Of a stretch of DNA of 64,000 nt, positions 31,572 to 40,534 are shown one piece after another (within the stretch, counting starts at the first letter, position 1; each line of letters starts with the position of its first letter). The position numbers and the translations under genes are program-made. The notes beneath the pieces are model-generated. The model made no database searches and was not told where the DNA came from. It saw nothing but the letters and a program-made list of their open reading frames with translations. Origin of the DNA: an uncultured Tessaracoccus sp. (GTDB lineage Bacteria; Actinomycetota; Actinomycetes; Propionibacteriales; Propionibacteriaceae). Location: the NCBI RefSeq assembly GCF_947255005.1, contig NZ_CAMYFI010000007.1, forward strand, positions 1-64,000, given 5' to 3'.

Positions 31572-33008
31572 TCAGGCGTCCTTCTTCATCTTGTCGTAGT
31601 TCTCCATGACCATGTCCATGCCGCCGACGTTGAAGAACGCCTGCTCAGGAACATGGTCGACGTCGCCACGGCAAATCATCTGGAAGCCCTCGATAGTGTC
31701 CGCCAGCGGCACCGTCGAACCCTCGATGCCAGTGAACTTCTCGGCCATGTAGGTGTTCTGCGACAGGAACTGCTGGATACGACGTGCACGGTTCACCGTG
31801 ATCTTGTCTTCCTCAGACAGCTCGTCAATACCGAGAATGGCGATGATGTCCTGCAACTCCTTGTTACGCTGCAGAATCTGCTTCACCTGGGAGGCGGTGT
31901 CGTAGTGTTCCTGGCCCACGTACTGCGGGTCGAGGATGCGCGAAGAAGACGTCAGCGGATCGACTGCGGGGTAGAGACCACGCGAAGCGATCTCACGCGA
32001 GAGCTCCGTCGTGGCGTCGAGGTGAGCGAATGTCGTCGCCGGTGCCGGGTCGGTGTAGTCATCAGCAGGCACGTAAATGGCCTGCATCGAGGTGATGGAA
32101 TGGCCACGGGTCGATGTAATACGTTCCTGCAGCTGCCCCATCTCGTCGGCCAGGTTCGGCTGGTAACCCACCGCTGAGGGCATGCGCCCGAGCAGGGTCG
32201 ACACCTCGGAGCCCGCCTGGGTGAAGCGGAAGATGTTGTCGATGAACAGCAGCACGTCCTGGTTCTGCACATCGCGGAAGTACTCCGCCATGGTCAGGCC
32301 GGTCAGCGCAATACGCAGACGCGTGCCCGGGGGCTCGTCCATCTGGCCGAAGCACAGCGCGGTGTCCTTGAGGACCCCGGCCTCCTCCATCTCGTTGATG
32401 AGGTCGTTACCCTCACGGGTGCGCTCACCAACACCGGCGAACACCGAGGTGCCACCGAAGTTGTGCGCGATGCGGTAAATCATCTCCTGGATAAGCACCG
32501 TCTTACCTACGCCGGCACCACCGAAGAGGCCGATCTTACCGCCCTTCACGTACGGAGTGAGGAGGTCAAGCACCTTGATGCCGGTCTCGAGCATCTCCGT
32601 GCGCGGTTCGAGGGCGTCGAACGGCGGCGGATCGCGGTGGATAGGCCAGCGTTCGGTGACTTCGACGGTGGCCGGGTCAGCATTGAGCACGTCGCCGGTC
32701 ACGTTCCAGACGTGGCCCTTGGTGACGTCACCGACAGGAACCGAGATCGGTGCCCCGGTGTCCACCACTTCGGCGCCGCGACGCATACCGTCGGTGGGCT
32801 TCAAGGAGATAGTGCGGACGATGTTGTCCCCAACGTGGAGCGCCACCTCGAGGGTGATTGTCTGCTTGACGCCCATGACGTCGGTCTCCACCTTGAGTGC
32901 GTTGCCGATCTCAGGGAGCTGATCAGCCGCGAACTCGACGTCCACCACAGGGCCGATGACTCGGGCGACGCGCCCGGCTGCCGTGGTCTGTGCAGTAGTT
33001 GTAGTCAT
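31572..33008 (-). CDS. atpD: ATP synthase F1 subunit beta
   Basis: Catalytic nucleotide-binding subunit, 478 residues. Walker A GGAGVGKT, the catalytic-Glu region VGERTREGNDL, Walker B DVLLFIDNIFRFTQAGSEVS, and the DELSEED-type loop written as DELSEEDKI. ATG 33008 with AGGTAGGA upstream. Order atpA-atpG-atpD-atpC is standard. Confidence 0.98.
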   Translation of the reverse strand: MTTTTAQTTAAGRVARVIGPVVDVEFAADQLPEIGNALKVETDVMGVKQTITLEVALHVGDNIVRTISLKPTDGMRRGAEVVDTGAPISVPVGDVTKGHVWNVTGDVLNADPATVEVTERWPIHRDPPPFDALEPRTEMLETGIKVLDLLTPYVKGGKIGLFGGAGVGKTVLIQEMIYRIAHNFGGTSVFAGVGERTREGNDLINEMEEAGVLKDTALCFGQMDEPPGTRLRIALTGLTMAEYFRDVQNQDVLLFIDNIFRFTQAGSEVSTLLGRMPSAVGYQPNLADEMGQLQERITSTRGHSITSMQAIYVPADDYTDPAPATTFAHLDATTELSREIASRGLYPAVDPLTSSSRILDPQYVGQEHYDTASQVKQILQRNKELQDIIAILGIDELSEEDKITVNRARRIQQFLSQNTYMAEKFTGIEGSTVPLADTIEGFQMICRGDVDHVPEQAFFNVGGMDMVMENYDKMKKDA

Positions 33009-33025
33009 TTCCTACCTCATTGGTT

Positions 33026-33931
33026 TCAGGCTGATTCGGACAGCGCCTGTGCGCCACCCACGATTTCTGTGATTTCTTGCGTGATCTCGGCTTGTCGGGC
33101 CTGGTTTGCCTCGCGCGTGAGCTGCTCGATCAGGCTCTGCGCGTTGTCCGTCGCCGACTTCATGGCCTGCTGACGAGCCGCCAGTTCCGACGCGGCCGCG
33201 TCCAGCAGTGCGGTGTGAATGCGGTCGGTCACAAACATGGGCAGGAGCGCGTCGAGCACGGTCTGTGCGTCGGGCTCGAACTTGTAGAAGTGGTTGTCGC
33301 TCTCGTCCGGGAAATCATCCGGATCGGCGTCCACCACTTCCAACGGAAGCAAGCGCAGCGCGCTGGTCTTCTGACTAATCATGGATTCGAAGCGGGTGGT
33401 GATGATGTGAATCTCATCGACACCGCCCTCCTCCGCGGGCTTCAAGAAGGCCTCCAGCAGTACTCGAGCGATTTCCTTCGCATCCTGGTGTGAAGGACGT
33501 TCGGAGAACCCCGTCCAGCTCTGTGTAATCTCATGTTCGCGGAACTCGTGGTAAGCCACGCCCTTCTTGCCTGTGAGGTAGAGCTGCACTTCCTGACCTG
33601 CGACGGTGCGCAGATGCTCACAGACTTCCTCACCGAGGCGAATCACGTTGCTGGAGTAGGCACCCGCCAAGCCGCGGTCGCCAGTGATAACAAGCACAGC
33701 TGAGCGCTTCGGCACATCTGCGCGCTGCAAGAACGGGTGCTCGAGATCGTTGGCGCCCGCCAGCATGGACACTGCCTTCGTCAATTCGATGGTGTACGGC
33801 AGTGCTGCGCGCTGGGCCTGCTGGGCCTTCACGATGCGCGAGGACGCAATGAGTTCCATCGCCCTCGTGATCTTCTTGGTAGCCGAGACGGACTTTCGTC
33901 GCTGCCTGAGCTCCCGGAGACTGCTGCCCAT
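33026..33931 (-). CDS. atpG: ATP synthase F1 subunit gamma
   Basis: Central rotor shaft, 301 residues. N-terminal coiled coil MGSSLRELRQRRKSVSATKK-ITRAMELIASSR and the C-terminal family signature region NAQSLIEQLTREANQARQAE with ITQEITEIVGGAQAL. ATG 33931 lies 7 nt after the atpA stop; the frame is open further upstream inside atpA but homologues start here. Confidence 0.97.
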   Translation of the reverse strand: MGSSLRELRQRRKSVSATKKITRAMELIASSRIVKAQQAQRAALPYTIELTKAVSMLAGANDLEHPFLQRADVPKRSAVLVITGDRGLAGAYSSNVIRLGEEVCEHLRTVAGQEVQLYLTGKKGVAYHEFREHEITQSWTGFSERPSHQDAKEIARVLLEAFLKPAEEGGVDEIHIITTRFESMISQKTSALRLLPLEVVDADPDDFPDESDNHFYKFEPDAQTVLDALLPMFVTDRIHTALLDAAASELAARQQAMKSATDNAQSLIEQLTREANQARQAEITQEITEIVGGAQALSESA

Positions 33932-33938
33932 GTGCCGA

Positions 33939-35573
33939 TCAGCCCCGCTTCTTGCGGACGATCTTCTGCTGGTCGATGTCCTTCTCGTCGAGGGCATCGA
34001 AGTGTTCCACGCCGATGCTGTTGCCCTCGGAGTCCTTGAACGTGCGCTTAAAGTCCGCGAGCAGCCGGAGCGTGGCGTCCTTCTCCTCATCCTCGAACAC
34101 ATTGCTGTCAGCAATGTGCTGAAGCACCTCACCGTTGTGGCGGAGGTACTCGAGGAAGTCCTGTTCGAAGCGCAGGATGTCTGCCACCGGCACGTCATCC
34201 ATGTGGCCCTCGTTGCCGAGCCACACCGAGACGACCTGGTCTTCCACCGGGTACGGGGCGTACTGGCCCTGCTTCAACAGCTCCGTGAGGCGAGCGCCGC
34301 GTTCAAGCTGGCGTCGGGAAGCTTCGTCGAGATCCGAGGCGAACATGGCGAAGGCCTGCATGTCGCGGTACTGCGCCAGGCCGAGCTTGAGCGTGCCAGA
34401 GACCTTCTTCATGGCCTTCACCTGCGCGGCACCACCAACACGCGACACCGAGATGCCTACGTCGATAGCAGGACGCTGGTTCGCGTTGAAGAGGTCAGAC
34501 TGCAGGAAGATCTGACCGTCGGTGATCGAAATCACGTTGGTGGGGATGTAGGCCGACACGTCGTTGGCCTTCGTCTCGATGATGGGCAGGCCCGTCATCG
34601 AACCGCCGCCCAGCTCATCGGAGAGTTTCGCGCAGCGCTCCAGCAGCCGCGAGTGGAGGTAGAAAACGTCACCGGGGTAGGCCTCACGACCAGGAGGACG
34701 ACGCAACAGCAGCGACATCGCGCGGTACGCCTCAGCCTGCTTGGTGAGGTCATCAAACACGATGAGGACGTGCTTGCCCTGGTACATCCAGTGCTGACCG
34801 ATGGCAGAACCAGAATAGGGGGCGATGTACTTGAAACCCGCCGGGTCGGATGCCGGCGCGTGCACGATGGTGGTGTACTCCATCGCGCCGGCCTTCTCGA
34901 GTGTGCTCTTCACCTCAGCGATGGTGGAGCCCTTCTGACCAATCGCGACGTAGATGCAGCGAACCTGCTTCTTCGGATCCCCCGACTCCCAGTTCGCGCG
35001 CTGGTTGATGATGGTGTCGATCGCAATGGCCGTCTTGCCGGTCTTTCGGTCACCAATGATGAGCTGACGCTGACCGCGACCGATCGGGATCATCGCGTCG
35101 ATGGCTTTGAGGCCGGTCTGCAGAGGCTCACGAACTTCCTGGCGGTCCATCACGCCCGCGGCCTGCAGCTCCAGCGCACGGCGGTCTTCAATGCCCTTGA
35201 TCTCGCCAAGACCGTCGATAGGGTTACCCATCGCGTCGACGACGCGGCCGAGGTAGCCCTCGCCTACCGGCACGGAGAGCACATTTCCCGTGCCGTGCAC
35301 TGTCGATCCCTCGTCGATACCTTCGGATTCACCGAGCACAACGACGCCGATCTCACGCTCGTCGAGGTTCTGCGCGATGCCGAGCGTGCCGTTCTCGAAG
35401 CGGAGGAGCTCGTTTGCCATCGCGGAGGGCAGACCTTCCACACGTGCAATACCGTCGCCCGACGTGACAACCCGGCCAACCTCAGTCTTGCTGGCACCTT
35501 CCGGCTTATACGCTGCGATGAAGTCGTTCAGCGCACCGCGGATCTCGTCTGGACTGATGGTCAGTTCAGCCAT
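33939..35573 (-). CDS. atpA: ATP synthase F1 subunit alpha
   Basis: Non-catalytic nucleotide-binding subunit, 544 residues. P-loop GDRKTGKTAIAIDT, VRCIYVAIGQKGSTIAEV, and the family signature with SLLLRRPPGREAYPGDVFY. The C-terminal extension (about 510-544, ending DQQKIVRKKRG) is characteristic of actinobacterial alpha subunits; in mycobacteria such an extension suppresses ATP hydrolysis. Confidence 0.98.
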   Translation of the reverse strand: MAELTISPDEIRGALNDFIAAYKPEGASKTEVGRVVTSGDGIARVEGLPSAMANELLRFENGTLGIAQNLDEREIGVVVLGESEGIDEGSTVHGTGNVLSVPVGEGYLGRVVDAMGNPIDGLGEIKGIEDRRALELQAAGVMDRQEVREPLQTGLKAIDAMIPIGRGQRQLIIGDRKTGKTAIAIDTIINQRANWESGDPKKQVRCIYVAIGQKGSTIAEVKSTLEKAGAMEYTTIVHAPASDPAGFKYIAPYSGSAIGQHWMYQGKHVLIVFDDLTKQAEAYRAMSLLLRRPPGREAYPGDVFYLHSRLLERCAKLSDELGGGSMTGLPIIETKANDVSAYIPTNVISITDGQIFLQSDLFNANQRPAIDVGISVSRVGGAAQVKAMKKVSGTLKLGLAQYRDMQAFAMFASDLDEASRRQLERGARLTELLKQGQYAPYPVEDQVVSVWLGNEGHMDDVPVADILRFEQDFLEYLRHNGEVLQHIADSNVFEDEEKDATLRLLADFKRTFKDSEGNSIGVEHFDALDEKDIDQQKIVRKKRG

Positions 35574-35589
35574 TGGGTCCTACTTTCGC

Positions 35590-36333
35590 TTAGGAGTGGA
35601 TGAGCTGGCGCCGCACGTCCTCGAGGCGGCCAGCAACTGTGGATTCGTAAACGTCGTGCCCGATAACGACGTTGATACCCCCGAGAACCTCGGGGTCAAC
35701 GCTCATCTGGACCGACACGGGACGCCCGGTCTTGGCTGCCAGCGCAGAGCGGAGACGTTCCATCCTCGCCTGGTCGAGCGGCCGGGCCACCGTGACCTTC
35801 GCGACGAGGGACTGGGAGATTTCCGCTGCCTCGTCAAGGTAGTCATCGATGGTCTTGGTGTAGCTGCGACGGTGTCCGCTCAGCGCGCGCGCGGCGAGCA
35901 ACGCGGTCACCGGATGTACATCGGGCCCATGCAGCTTCGCGATCAAGCCACGCCTGGCATCCAAGCTGAACGTGTCATTGCGCAACGTGGTGGTGAGCTC
36001 TGCAGAGCTGCCCACCGCGTCGCCAATGATGTGCAGTTCGCTCGTCACCCGTGCCAGCGCGTCTTCAGCCAGTGCGCTCCGCAACGCGGCTTTGACGCCG
36101 TCGAGCTCAACTGCTCGCGTCATGTCGTCCGCGTTGCGCCACGATGCCTTGACAACCCGTTCCAAGCAATCAAGCGAAGCGTCGCTCACGCGTGATTCAA
36201 ACAGCCTGCGTGCCAGCTCAGCGCGTCGCTCCGGCTTGGCGGATGGATCAGACAGCGCGCGACGCAGCATCGGCTGGCCGGCGAGCACGTCGGTCAGTTG
36301 GAAGAGTTCGTTGGCTGCGTCGAGTGAACTCAT
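35590..36333 (-). CDS. atpH: ATP synthase F1 subunit delta
   Basis: Peripheral-stalk cap joining the b subunit to alpha. 247 residues, longer than the E. coli protein (177) but similar to stand-alone actinobacterial delta subunits; it is not fused to a b subunit as in mycobacteria. N-terminal helical bundle (ANELFQLTDVLAGQPMLRRA) and C-terminal beta/alpha region (SVQMSVDPEVLGGINVVIGH). The start overlaps the atpF stop by ATGA. Confidence 0.94.
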   Translation of the reverse strand: MSSLDAANELFQLTDVLAGQPMLRRALSDPSAKPERRAELARRLFESRVSDASLDCLERVVKASWRNADDMTRAVELDGVKAALRSALAEDALARVTSELHIIGDAVGSSAELTTTLRNDTFSLDARRGLIAKLHGPDVHPVTALLAARALSGHRRSYTKTIDDYLDEAAEISQSLVAKVTVARPLDQARMERLRSALAAKTGRPVSVQMSVDPEVLGGINVVIGHDVYESTVAGRLEDVRRQLIHS

Positions 36334-36875
36334 CGGGCTGCGCCTGCCCGCTCAAGCTCGGCAAGGAAGCGATCCACGGTACGCAGCGCGCGGTCATCAT
36401 CGTCGAGGGACTCTTCGATGATCTTGCCTGCGAGCGTGGTGGCCATGCCGCCCACTTCACCCTTGAGCTCGTTCATGAGCTGTGCGCGCTCTGCTGCCAG
36501 CTGCTGACGGCCTGCCTCCAGGATGCGGTCTGATTCCTTTGTGGCCTTGTCGCGGGCCTCAGCGAGAATCTGAGCGCTCTGGTTCTTCGCGTCCTCACGG
36601 ATTTTAGCGGCCTCTTCACGCGCTCCGGAGAGCTGATCCTGGTACTGCGCCCTGGCTGCCTCTGCTTGGGCCTCAGCGGCAGCAGCACGCTGCATACCAC
36701 CCTCGATCTTCGAAGAACGTTCCTCGTACATCTTCTCGAAGGCTGGAACGATCGCCTTCGCCATGATGAACCAGAGGATCAGCAGCAGGACGATGCCCCC
36801 GATGATCTCCGAGAGGTAGTGAGGCGCCAAGGGCCCGAAATTGACCTCTTGGGGTACCCACATGGTGGAAACCAT
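36330..36875 (-). CDS. atpF: ATP synthase F0 subunit b
   Basis: Membrane-anchored peripheral stalk, 181 residues. One N-terminal helix (SEIIGGIVLLLILWFIMAKA), then a long charged coiled coil (EKMYEERSSKIEGGMQRAAA onwards) and a C-terminal delta-binding segment. ATG 36875; an internal ATG (MWVPQEVNF) four codons on is a possible alternative start. Confidence 0.95.
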   Translation of the reverse strand: MVSTMWVPQEVNFGPLAPHYLSEIIGGIVLLLILWFIMAKAIVPAFEKMYEERSSKIEGGMQRAAAAEAQAEAARAQYQDQLSGAREEAAKIREDAKNQSAQILAEARDKATKESDRILEAGRQQLAAERAQLMNELKGEVGGMATTLAGKIIEESLDDDDRALRTVDRFLAELERAGAAR

Positions 36876-36885
36876 TCGTACGGCC

Positions 36886-37107
36886 TCAGTTCAGGACGAA
36901 CGCGAGGGCGATGGCAATAATCGCAAGGGCCTCAACCACGGCGAAGCCGATGAACGCGGTGCTCATCATGGCGCCACGAGCCTCGGGCTGGCGGGCAGTG
37001 CCGTTAATCACCGAGGCGAAGATCCATGCCACACCCAGTGCCGGGGCGATGGTGGCGATGGCGTAGCCGATCATGTTGATGCTGCCGTTGATTTCGAGGA
37101 GCTCCAT
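36886..37107 (-). CDS. atpE: ATP synthase F0 subunit c
   Basis: Proton-translocating ring subunit, 73 residues, two helices. The proton-binding carboxylate is Glu59 in GFAVVEALAIIAIAL; the polar loop is ARQPEARG. ATG 37107 with GAAAGG 7 nt upstream. The loop and Glu pattern indicate an H+-type rather than a Na+-type ring (no Na+-ligand Gln/Ser-Thr set seen). Confidence 0.97.
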   Translation of the reverse strand: MELLEINGSINMIGYAIATIAPALGVAWIFASVINGTARQPEARGAMMSTAFIGFAVVEALAIIAIALAFVLN

Positions 37108-37156
37108 TTGATTACCTTTCGGATGTGTTCTTCGGTTTAGGGAAGAAGAGTTTGGG

Positions 37157-37954
37157 TCAGTGTTCCTCAGCGATAGAGGTGGACACATATTGGGCGGAGA
37201 GAACGGTGAAGATGTAGGCCTGCAGGGCGCCGATGAACAGCTCCAGCAGCATGATGATGAGGCTGAACAGGAAGCTGACGCCGCCGGAGATGTTGTAGAA
37301 CAGGTTGTCCTGGTACGTCAGCAGGAACCCGCCGCCAACTACAAACACCATCACGACGAGGTGACCAGCGAACAAGTTGGCAAACAAACGCAGCGCAAGA
37401 GTCAGCGGACGCGTGATGAAGGTGGCGAGGAACTCAAGTGGCATCACCAGCGGCAACAGGTACCCGGGGACACCATCAGGGATGAGCGACTTCTTCAAAA
37501 AGCCGAGCACGCCCCACTTGGCCATGCCCGCCCCGACGTACACGCACCACGCGACGATAGCCAGGCCGTAGGCGAATCCCACGTTGGAGAATGTCGGGTA
37601 CATGAACAAGAACAGCTGGCCGAACCAGTTGTTGAACAGCAAGAACGTGAACAGCGCAAGCAAAAAGGGAAGGAACTTGCGGTACTCCGCATGCAGGATG
37701 TCTCGCGCAATGCCGTTGCGCACAAACTCGTACGCGAACTCAAAGAAGTACTGGCGTTTGGTCGGCTGAACTTTGAGCTTGCGTGAGCCGATCCACCAGA
37801 AGATGATCACCAGCAAGCAGCCGATGATGGCCTGCGCGAGGGGCTTGTTGAACCAGTCGGGAAGCACTCCGGGCCAGATGGAGCCCCACTTGAAGTCGTC
37901 AACTCCAGGCGGCGTGTAGCCACCACCCTCCATTGGAACCAAGCCAATCGTCAC
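37157..37954 (-). CDS. atpB: ATP synthase F0 subunit a
   Basis: Stator channel subunit, 265 residues, with five to six helices. The essential Arg lies in LTLALRLFANLFAGHLVVMV. GTG 37954 overlaps the stop of the small AtpZ-like gene (GTGA), coupling the two. Confidence 0.97.
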   Translation of the reverse strand: MTIGLVPMEGGGYTPPGVDDFKWGSIWPGVLPDWFNKPLAQAIIGCLLVIIFWWIGSRKLKVQPTKRQYFFEFAYEFVRNGIARDILHAEYRKFLPFLLALFTFLLFNNWFGQLFLFMYPTFSNVGFAYGLAIVAWCVYVGAGMAKWGVLGFLKKSLIPDGVPGYLLPLVMPLEFLATFITRPLTLALRLFANLFAGHLVVMVFVVGGGFLLTYQDNLFYNISGGVSFLFSLIIMLLELFIGALQAYIFTVLSAQYVSTSIAEEH

Positions 37955-38178
37955 TTGACGCTCCCGTAACGCTTGTAGATCAAGTAGATGCTAGCCACAA
38001 GTCCTGCAATGAGGCCAATTGGTAGCAGCCACGAGGTACCGAAAAAATGATCTCCGAGCCAACCCAAGGCACCGTAAAACACGATGCCCGCAAGGATGTA
38101 GCTGATTGCCACCATGCCATCTTCACGGCCGGTGGGAACCTGGCTTCCTGCCTTCGACGGTGACGGTGTGGTACCCAT
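37951..38178 (-). CDS. AtpZ/AtpI-type small ATP synthase-associated protein
   Basis: 75 residues with a polar N-terminus and two helices (ISYILAGIVFYGALGWLGDH and LLPIGLIAGLVASIYLIYKR). The pattern is typical of AtpZ/AtpI-family proteins that help c-ring assembly or Mg2+ supply. It sits immediately before atpB and is coupled to it. Confidence 0.82.
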   Translation of the reverse strand: MGTTPSPSKAGSQVPTGREDGMVAISYILAGIVFYGALGWLGDHFFGTSWLLPIGLIAGLVASIYLIYKRYGSVK

Positions 38179-38204
38179 GACGAGCCCGATGCTAGCAGGA
38201 AATC

Positions 38205-38672
38205 TTAGGTTTGCTCATCTTCCGGATCAGCTGGTGCGATCTCGTCGTAAATGGGCACGCGTTGGCGGCTCGCTACCAGGACTACCCCGCCCACCCAGGC
38301 GAACACGGTGGCGGTCATTGAGGCGACGAGCCACCCGTCGATGATGCGAGGGGCGACGGCGTCGAGCGACAGAATGGCCCATAGCCCCGCCGCGATACCG
38401 ACGACCCGCACCGCGTAACTCGCGAGCACGAGACCGAGGCCGTGCATTGGTTCCATGTCGGAGGCAATGGCTTCCAGCCACTGACCCACCCCGTAGAAAA
38501 TCACCACCGTGGCGAAACCGAGCGAAGAGGTGAGCACCCCGTCGTATCCGGAGACGACCGCAGCGAGCGCGATCACAATCAGACCAGCGGCATGCCCACC
38601 GACGACGCCGCCGATCATCATCTGCCTGGCTCGCCGAGCGGCTCCGCTGACGACGCGCTCAGCGGGTGCCAT
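38205..38672 (-). CDS. four-helix AtpI-like membrane protein
   Basis: 155 residues with four hydrophobic helices (GGHAAGLIVIALAAVVSGY; LGFATVVIFYGVGQWLEAI; LGLVLASYAVRVVGIAAGLW; WLVASMTATVFAWVGGVVLV) and an acidic tail. Position between wecA and atpB matches the hypothetical Rv1303 of mycobacteria and AtpI elsewhere. The start overlaps the wecA stop by 14 nt. Role in ATP synthase assembly is inferred from position. Confidence 0.8.
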   Translation of the reverse strand: MAPAERVVSGAARRARQMMIGGVVGGHAAGLIVIALAAVVSGYDGVLTSSLGFATVVIFYGVGQWLEAIASDMEPMHGLGLVLASYAVRVVGIAAGLWAILSLDAVAPRIIDGWLVASMTATVFAWVGGVVLVASRQRVPIYDEIAPADPEDEQT

Positions 38673-39780
38673 CGTCGCCTATTGGAGTTCGGGTGGATTG
38701 AATAGGACGAACCGTCCAGATCAAGACGATGATGAGGAAGGCGACGATGCCCCATCCGACCAGCGCCGAGTCGCTCAGTCCGATTGCCACCAAGCCCCCA
38801 GAAACGAGGGCCGTCCAGGAGTACATGAGCAGGACGGCCCCACGAATCGAGTGCCCACGCGCGACGAGGCGATGGTGGATGTGGGAGCGGTCGGCGACGA
38901 ACCAGTACTGGCCGTTCATGGTGCGGCGGATATAGGCAAGACCGAGGTCAAGCAGCGGCAACACCAGCGCAGCGAACGGAACGAGAATAGGAAGCAGCGC
39001 AGGGAGCACGTCGGCACTACCCCCGGTGAGCGCGGAAGGATCGATCTGCCCGGTGAACGAGATGGTGCTCATGGCCATCAGAAGACCGAGCAGCATGGAG
39101 CCGGCGTCGCCCATGAACATCTTCGCCGGGTGCCAGTTGTGCAGGAGGAAGCCCAAACAGATGCCAGCGGTGGCGACCGTGATGAGCGACGCCGTCGTCG
39201 CGCGCACCAGTTCGTGCTCGTAAGCGAGGAAGTAAGCGTAGGAGAAGAACGACAATGCGCCGATGGCGACGACACCCGACGCCAGCCCGTCGAGACCGTC
39301 GACGAAGTTCACGGCATTCGTGCACAGCGCGATGAAGAACATGGTGATGAGGATGCTGCTCGCATCATCGAGGGCGATGATGCGGTCGGGCAACGGAATC
39401 CAGTAGATGCGCACGCCTTGCAACACGACGATGCCCGCGACGAGCCCCTGCCCACCCAGCTTCACCAACGCGGGAAGGTCGATCTTGTCGTCGATGGCGC
39501 CGATGAGCGTGAGCACGAGGCCTGCGAGGACGACGGCGAACGCATCATGGGCGACGATGGGATGCCGCCCCAAGAACGGCATCTGCACGCCGAAAAGCAG
39601 CGCGACGGCAAGGCCGACAAACATGGCAACCCCACCCAGGTAAGGAATCGGAAGCGTGTGCATGTCACGCGCGCGCACTTGCGCGAACATGCCGATACGG
39701 ATGGCGATGTGGCGCAGCAAGCTCGCGGCCAGGAATGTCACCGAGGCCGCGACGAGGAACACCAACAAATATTCACGCAT
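38659..39780 (-). CDS. wecA: undecaprenyl-phosphate GlcNAc-1-phosphate transferase (WecA/Rfe type)
   Basis: Transfers GlcNAc 1-phosphate to the polyprenyl carrier, starting cell-wall polymer linkage synthesis. 373 residues, about 11 helices. Family loops: IGAIDDKIDLP, NAVNFVDGLDGLASG, HNWHPAKMFMGDAGS and the His loop DRSHIHHRL. ATG 39780 overlaps the end of the Sua5 gene by 8 nt. An orthologue (rfe, Rv1302 type) lies in the same place in mycobacteria. Confidence 0.95.
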   Translation of the reverse strand: MREYLLVFLVAASVTFLAASLLRHIAIRIGMFAQVRARDMHTLPIPYLGGVAMFVGLAVALLFGVQMPFLGRHPIVAHDAFAVVLAGLVLTLIGAIDDKIDLPALVKLGGQGLVAGIVVLQGVRIYWIPLPDRIIALDDASSILITMFFIALCTNAVNFVDGLDGLASGVVAIGALSFFSYAYFLAYEHELVRATTASLITVATAGICLGFLLHNWHPAKMFMGDAGSMLLGLLMAMSTISFTGQIDPSALTGGSADVLPALLPILVPFAALVLPLLDLGLAYIRRTMNGQYWFVADRSHIHHRLVARGHSIRGAVLLMYSWTALVSGGLVAIGLSDSALVGWGIVAFLIIVLIWTVRPIQSTRTPIGDDGTR

Positions 39781-40534
39781 CGTTCGTCGGCGGTTCCTCG
39801 GATTGGACTTCGGCTTCGACGGGTTCCGACTCTGGCCGAGACTCGTCGGGCTCCTGATCCGGGGGCACCGGCTGCTCATCCTGGGCGTCAGACTCGGAGG
39901 CTTCCGGAAGGTGAACGCTTGGCACGGCCTCCTGGAGCTGCTCGAGGGAGAGCTTCCCTAGCCGCAAGACCACTCCGTCGGGATCAGAGGAGCAGTCGAC
40001 GATCGTGGAAGGTTCTGGGCCGGGTGTTGGCCCGCCATCGAGATACACGGCGACGGACTCGCCCAACTGTTCCAGCGCGTCGGCGCAGTTCGTGGCCGAG
40101 GGTTGCCCTGAGAGGTTGGCGGAGCTCACAGCGAGCGGGCCGGTGCGTCGCAGTAGTTCACGAGCACCATCGTGGTTGGGAACGCGCAGGGCTAGGGTGC
40201 CTCGGGTCTCCCCCACCTGCAAATGCACCGACTTCTGCACGTCGAGAATCAGCGTCAGCGGGCCTGGCCAGAAGGCGCGGGCGAGTTCTTTGGCGCTGTC
40301 GGGCACCTGCGCCACGAGCGCACGCATCACCGACGGCTCGGCAATGAGCACCGGCGGAGGCATGTCCTGCCCGCGATGCTTCGCGTCCAACAGCGCCTGC
40401 ACCGCGTCGGCGGAAAAAGGGTCAGCCCCAATGCCGTAGACGGTGTCTGTGGGAAACACGACGGTGGCGCCATTCCCGATGGCCGTCACCGCGGCATCGA
40501 ATCCAGCTTCACCAAGATCAAACGACTCACTCAC
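39773..40534 (-). CDS. L-threonylcarbamoyladenylate synthase (TsaC/Sua5 family)
   Basis: Forms the threonylcarbamoyl-AMP intermediate for t6A37 of ANN-decoding tRNAs. 253 residues. YrdC-domain motifs: GATVVFPTDTVYGIGADPF, FWPGPLTLIL, TLALRVPNH and GPLAVSSANLSGQPSA. An unusual acidic, Pro/Glu-rich tail of about 45 residues follows the core (SESDAQDEQPVPPDQEP...). GTG 40534 overlaps the prmC stop region. Confidence 0.93.
   Translation of the reverse strand: MSESFDLGEAGFDAAVTAIGNGATVVFPTDTVYGIGADPFSADAVQALLDAKHRGQDMPPPVLIAEPSVMRALVAQVPDSAKELARAFWPGPLTLILDVQKSVHLQVGETRGTLALRVPNHDGARELLRRTGPLAVSSANLSGQPSATNCADALEQLGESVAVYLDGGPTPGPEPSTIVDCSSDPDGVVLRLGKLSLEQLQEAVPSVHLPEASESDAQDEQPVPPDQEPDESRPESEPVEAEVQSEEPPTNDA

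Noticed and set aside
33684..35603. 639-codon plus-strand frame antisense to atpG/atpA
   Set aside because: It lies opposite the unmistakable atpA and atpG genes and has no domain; long antisense frames are common in high-GC coding DNA.
38509..40347. 612-codon plus-strand frame antisense to wecA/Sua5
   Set aside because: Opposite well-supported genes, low-complexity His/Asp/Arg-rich translation, no ribosome site.
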